Source: an uncultured Prevotella sp. (lineage in GTDB: Bacteria > Bacteroidota > Bacteroidia > Bacteroidales > Bacteroidaceae). From it: a DNA stretch of 64,000 nt. The translations under genes and the position numbers were made by a program. Every line of letters starts with the position of its first letter. Position 1 is the first letter of the stretch. The stretch covers positions 45,383 to 109,382 of the forward strand of contig OMZO01000005.1 of assembly GCA_900315525.1 (NCBI GenBank). Reading direction: 5' to 3'. The notes under the pieces were generated by a model. That model was given only the letters and a program-made list of their open reading frames with translations. It was not told the DNA's origin and searched no databases. This document shows positions 62,473-64,000 of the stretch, piece after piece.

Positions 62473-64000
62473 TTACTTCTCCAATTCATAATCTTCTGGT
62501 TTCTTATGTGCATACTGCGCTAACTCGGCAGCCACCTCGGAATTCTCCTCATCATCAAACTCCATCGGTTTGATCTTCTCCTGAATAGACTGGAAGATCA
62601 CAAACAGCGTAGGCACGACGAAGAGCTGAAGGATCGTACCGATGAGCATACCGCCCACGGCTGCAGCACCCAGCGTCTGGTTACCATTCTTACCCACACC
62701 CGAGGCGAACATCATCGGCAACAGACCGATGACCATAGCCAGAGAGGTCATCAGGATAGGACGCAGACGGGCAGCAGCACCCAGCACGGCCGACCAAGAG
62801 ATGGCCATACCCGTCTGACGGCGCTCCAGGGCGAACTGTACGATCAGGATGGCGTTCTTTGCCAACAGACCGATCAGCATAATCAGCGAGATCTGCATGT
62901 AGATATCGTTGGCGTGGCCAAAGAGTTGCGTGAAGAGGAAACAGCCGGCCAGACCGAACGGAACAGAAAGCACTACCGACAGCGGCAGGATGTACGACTC
63001 ATACTGTGCCGACAGAATCAGGTAGATGAAGATAAAGCACAGCAGGAAGATGACAGCCGTAGAGTTCGTGGCCTTGGCTTCCTCACGGGTCAGACCCTGA
63101 TAGTCGTGGGTATAGCCTGCAGGCAGCATTTGGTCGGCCACCTCTTGTACGGCCTTGATAGCCTCACCCGAAGAGTAGCCATCAGCGACGGTCGCCGTCA
63201 CCGTAATAGAAGTGAACAGATTGAAGCGGTTGATGTTAGATGGGCCATACACACGCTTGATAGAGCAGAACTCATTGATTGGCGACATTCCCGCAGGTGT
63301 GCGTACATATATACTATTAAGCGACTCCAGAGTCTTGCGGGTCTCAGGCAAGCCCTGTATCATCACTCGATAGAGCTTACCGTAAGCGTTGAAGTTGGAG
63401 GCATATAGTCCGCCATAGTAACCCTGCAGGGTACTGAGCACTGTCGAAGGCGAGATGTCGCTCTGCTTACACTTGGCCACATCGACCGACACCATGTACT
63501 GCGGGTAGTTCGGGTTATAGGACGTCTGAGCCGTCTGTATCTCCGGACGCTTGTTAAGCTCAGCCAGATAATCCTTGACGATGTTATAGAACTTCGTCAG
63601 GTCACCACCGGTACGGTCTTGCATCACAAGCGAGATACCCGAGTTGGCCGAGAAGCCAGGAATCATAGGCGGTGCAAAGGCCAGGATCTGAGCATCCTTG
63701 ATATGAGCCGTCTTAATGAATATCTGGGCGATAACTCCTGTAGATTCATACGGATTGAGGAAGAAACGATAGATACCGTCACCCTGCCACAGACCGGAAA
63801 GCTTCCAGAAGAAGCCCTTCTGACGATCAGCAAACGGTTTCAGCTTGATGATAAACGTAGCCTGGTCTGAACCCGAGCCGGCAATAAAGTTGTAACCTTG
63901 AATCTGCTCACGACTCTGGATAGCAGGATCGGCAGCCAATATCTTATCCACTTCGTCAATAACCTGACGGGTGCGGGCCACAGAAGTAGCCGGCGGCATC
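62473..64000 (-). CDS. RND-family efflux pump permease (AcrB/HAE1), partial (N-terminus beyond right edge)
   Basis: The last 509 codons of an inner-membrane proton-driven exporter. The window starts in the second porter domain (VIDEVDKILAADPAIQS), continues through the docking part (PPMIPGFSANSGISLVMQDR) and the second helix bundle with LTREEAKATNS, FIYLILSAQYESYILPLSVVLSVPFGLAG, IGLLAKNAILIVQFA and RLRPILMTSLAMVIGLLPM. These match HAE1 pumps such as AcrB/MexB. A tail of charged residues (about 35) follows the last helix. The catalytic Asp pair of helix 4 lies outside the window. Confidence 0.95.
   Translation of the reverse strand, partial: MPPATSVARTRQVIDEVDKILAADPAIQSREQIQGYNFIAGSGSDQATFIIKLKPFADRQKGFFWKLSGLWQGDGIYRFFLNPYESTGVIAQIFIKTAHIKDAQILAFAPPMIPGFSANSGISLVMQDRTGGDLTKFYNIVKDYLAELNKRPEIQTAQTSYNPNYPQYMVSVDVAKCKQSDISPSTVLSTLQGYYGGLYASNFNAYGKLYRVMIQGLPETRKTLESLNSIYVRTPAGMSPINEFCSIKRVYGPSNINRFNLFTSITVTATVADGYSSGEAIKAVQEVADQMLPAGYTHDYQGLTREEAKATNSTAVIFLLCFIFIYLILSAQYESYILPLSVVLSVPFGLAGCFLFTQLFGHANDIYMQISLIMLIGLLAKNAILIVQFALERRQTGMAISWSAVLGAAARLRPILMTSLAMVIGLLPMMFASGVGKNGNQTLGAAAVGGMLIGTILQLFVVPTLFVIFQSIQEKIKPMEFDDEENSEVAAELAQYAHKKPEDYELEK

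Overview
The window reads as chromosomal DNA of a gut- or rumen-type Bacteroidota close to Prevotella. Evidence: SusC/SusD pairs, a MurF-Alr fusion, a bifunctional Fkp, GSCFA and DUF3098 proteins, a PorE-like lipoprotein, a B12-dependent ribonucleotide reductase, and promoters of the Bacteroidota type (TTTG, about 20 bases, TAnnTTTG) instead of -35/-10 boxes. Gene content is mostly vertical core; I see no prophage, insertion sequence, integrative element, CRISPR array, rRNA or tRNA gene.

Layout. 1-8.9 kb: two tandem SusC-SusD pairs on the minus strand (the last SusD runs off the left edge) behind one clear promoter. 8.9-19.6 kb: a cation-diffusion transporter, a DUF362 protein, topB, a PorE-like OmpA lipoprotein, a sigma-factor/PspC membrane operon, and an rRNA methyltransferase-thyA-folA operon. 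19.6-32.4 kb: System II cytochrome c assembly pair, SGNH hydrolase, BtuB-like receptor, dnaA, amidase-MlaD operon, folB, nrdJ and a nitroreductase. 32.4-36.3 kb: a uronate-type cluster (GatC-like PTS EIIC, a KduI carrying a signal peptide, ExuT-like MFS). 36.3-47.4 kb: a minus-strand run of yfhO, fkp, GSCFA, murF-alr and a GH95 fucosidase. 47.4-51.8 kb: trmH-like methyltransferase, mtnN, luxS, typA, rpsO. 51.9-57.7 kb: the conserved ftsX-DUF3098-uppP-truB-queA-folK operon with a GH28 polygalacturonase at its end. 57.7-60.2 kb: a radical SAM gene, a decayed patch (11-bp minisatellite, hipA remnant) and a PstS-like protein with a likely frameshift in its signal peptide. 60.2-64 kb: an LpxA-family acyltransferase and an RND efflux pump with its TolC-type outer-membrane partner, cut by the right edge.

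How the genes connect. Three folate genes (folA, folB, folK) plus thyA serve dTMP synthesis; mtnN and luxS complete the route from S-adenosylhomocysteine to AI-2; GH28, KduI and the ExuT-like carrier could handle pectin-derived uronates; GH95 and Fkp could release and re-use fucose; a BtuB-like receptor could supply the cobalamin that NrdJ needs. These links are inferred from families and positions.

The least expected signals are small and non-coding: 7- and 8-base tandem repeats in gene junctions whose units contain stop codons and so close all reading frames; a family of three terminator hairpins with a shared AATCCCC/GGGGATT stem; a 53-bp element with 9-base repeats in two divergent promoters that ends in the -7 box; four genes with only 8-9 bases between the -7 box and ATG; a triple GAAAACTTTTC palindrome between nrdJ and a nitroreductase; a 43-bp direct repeat over the typA stop; and the 11-bp minisatellite.
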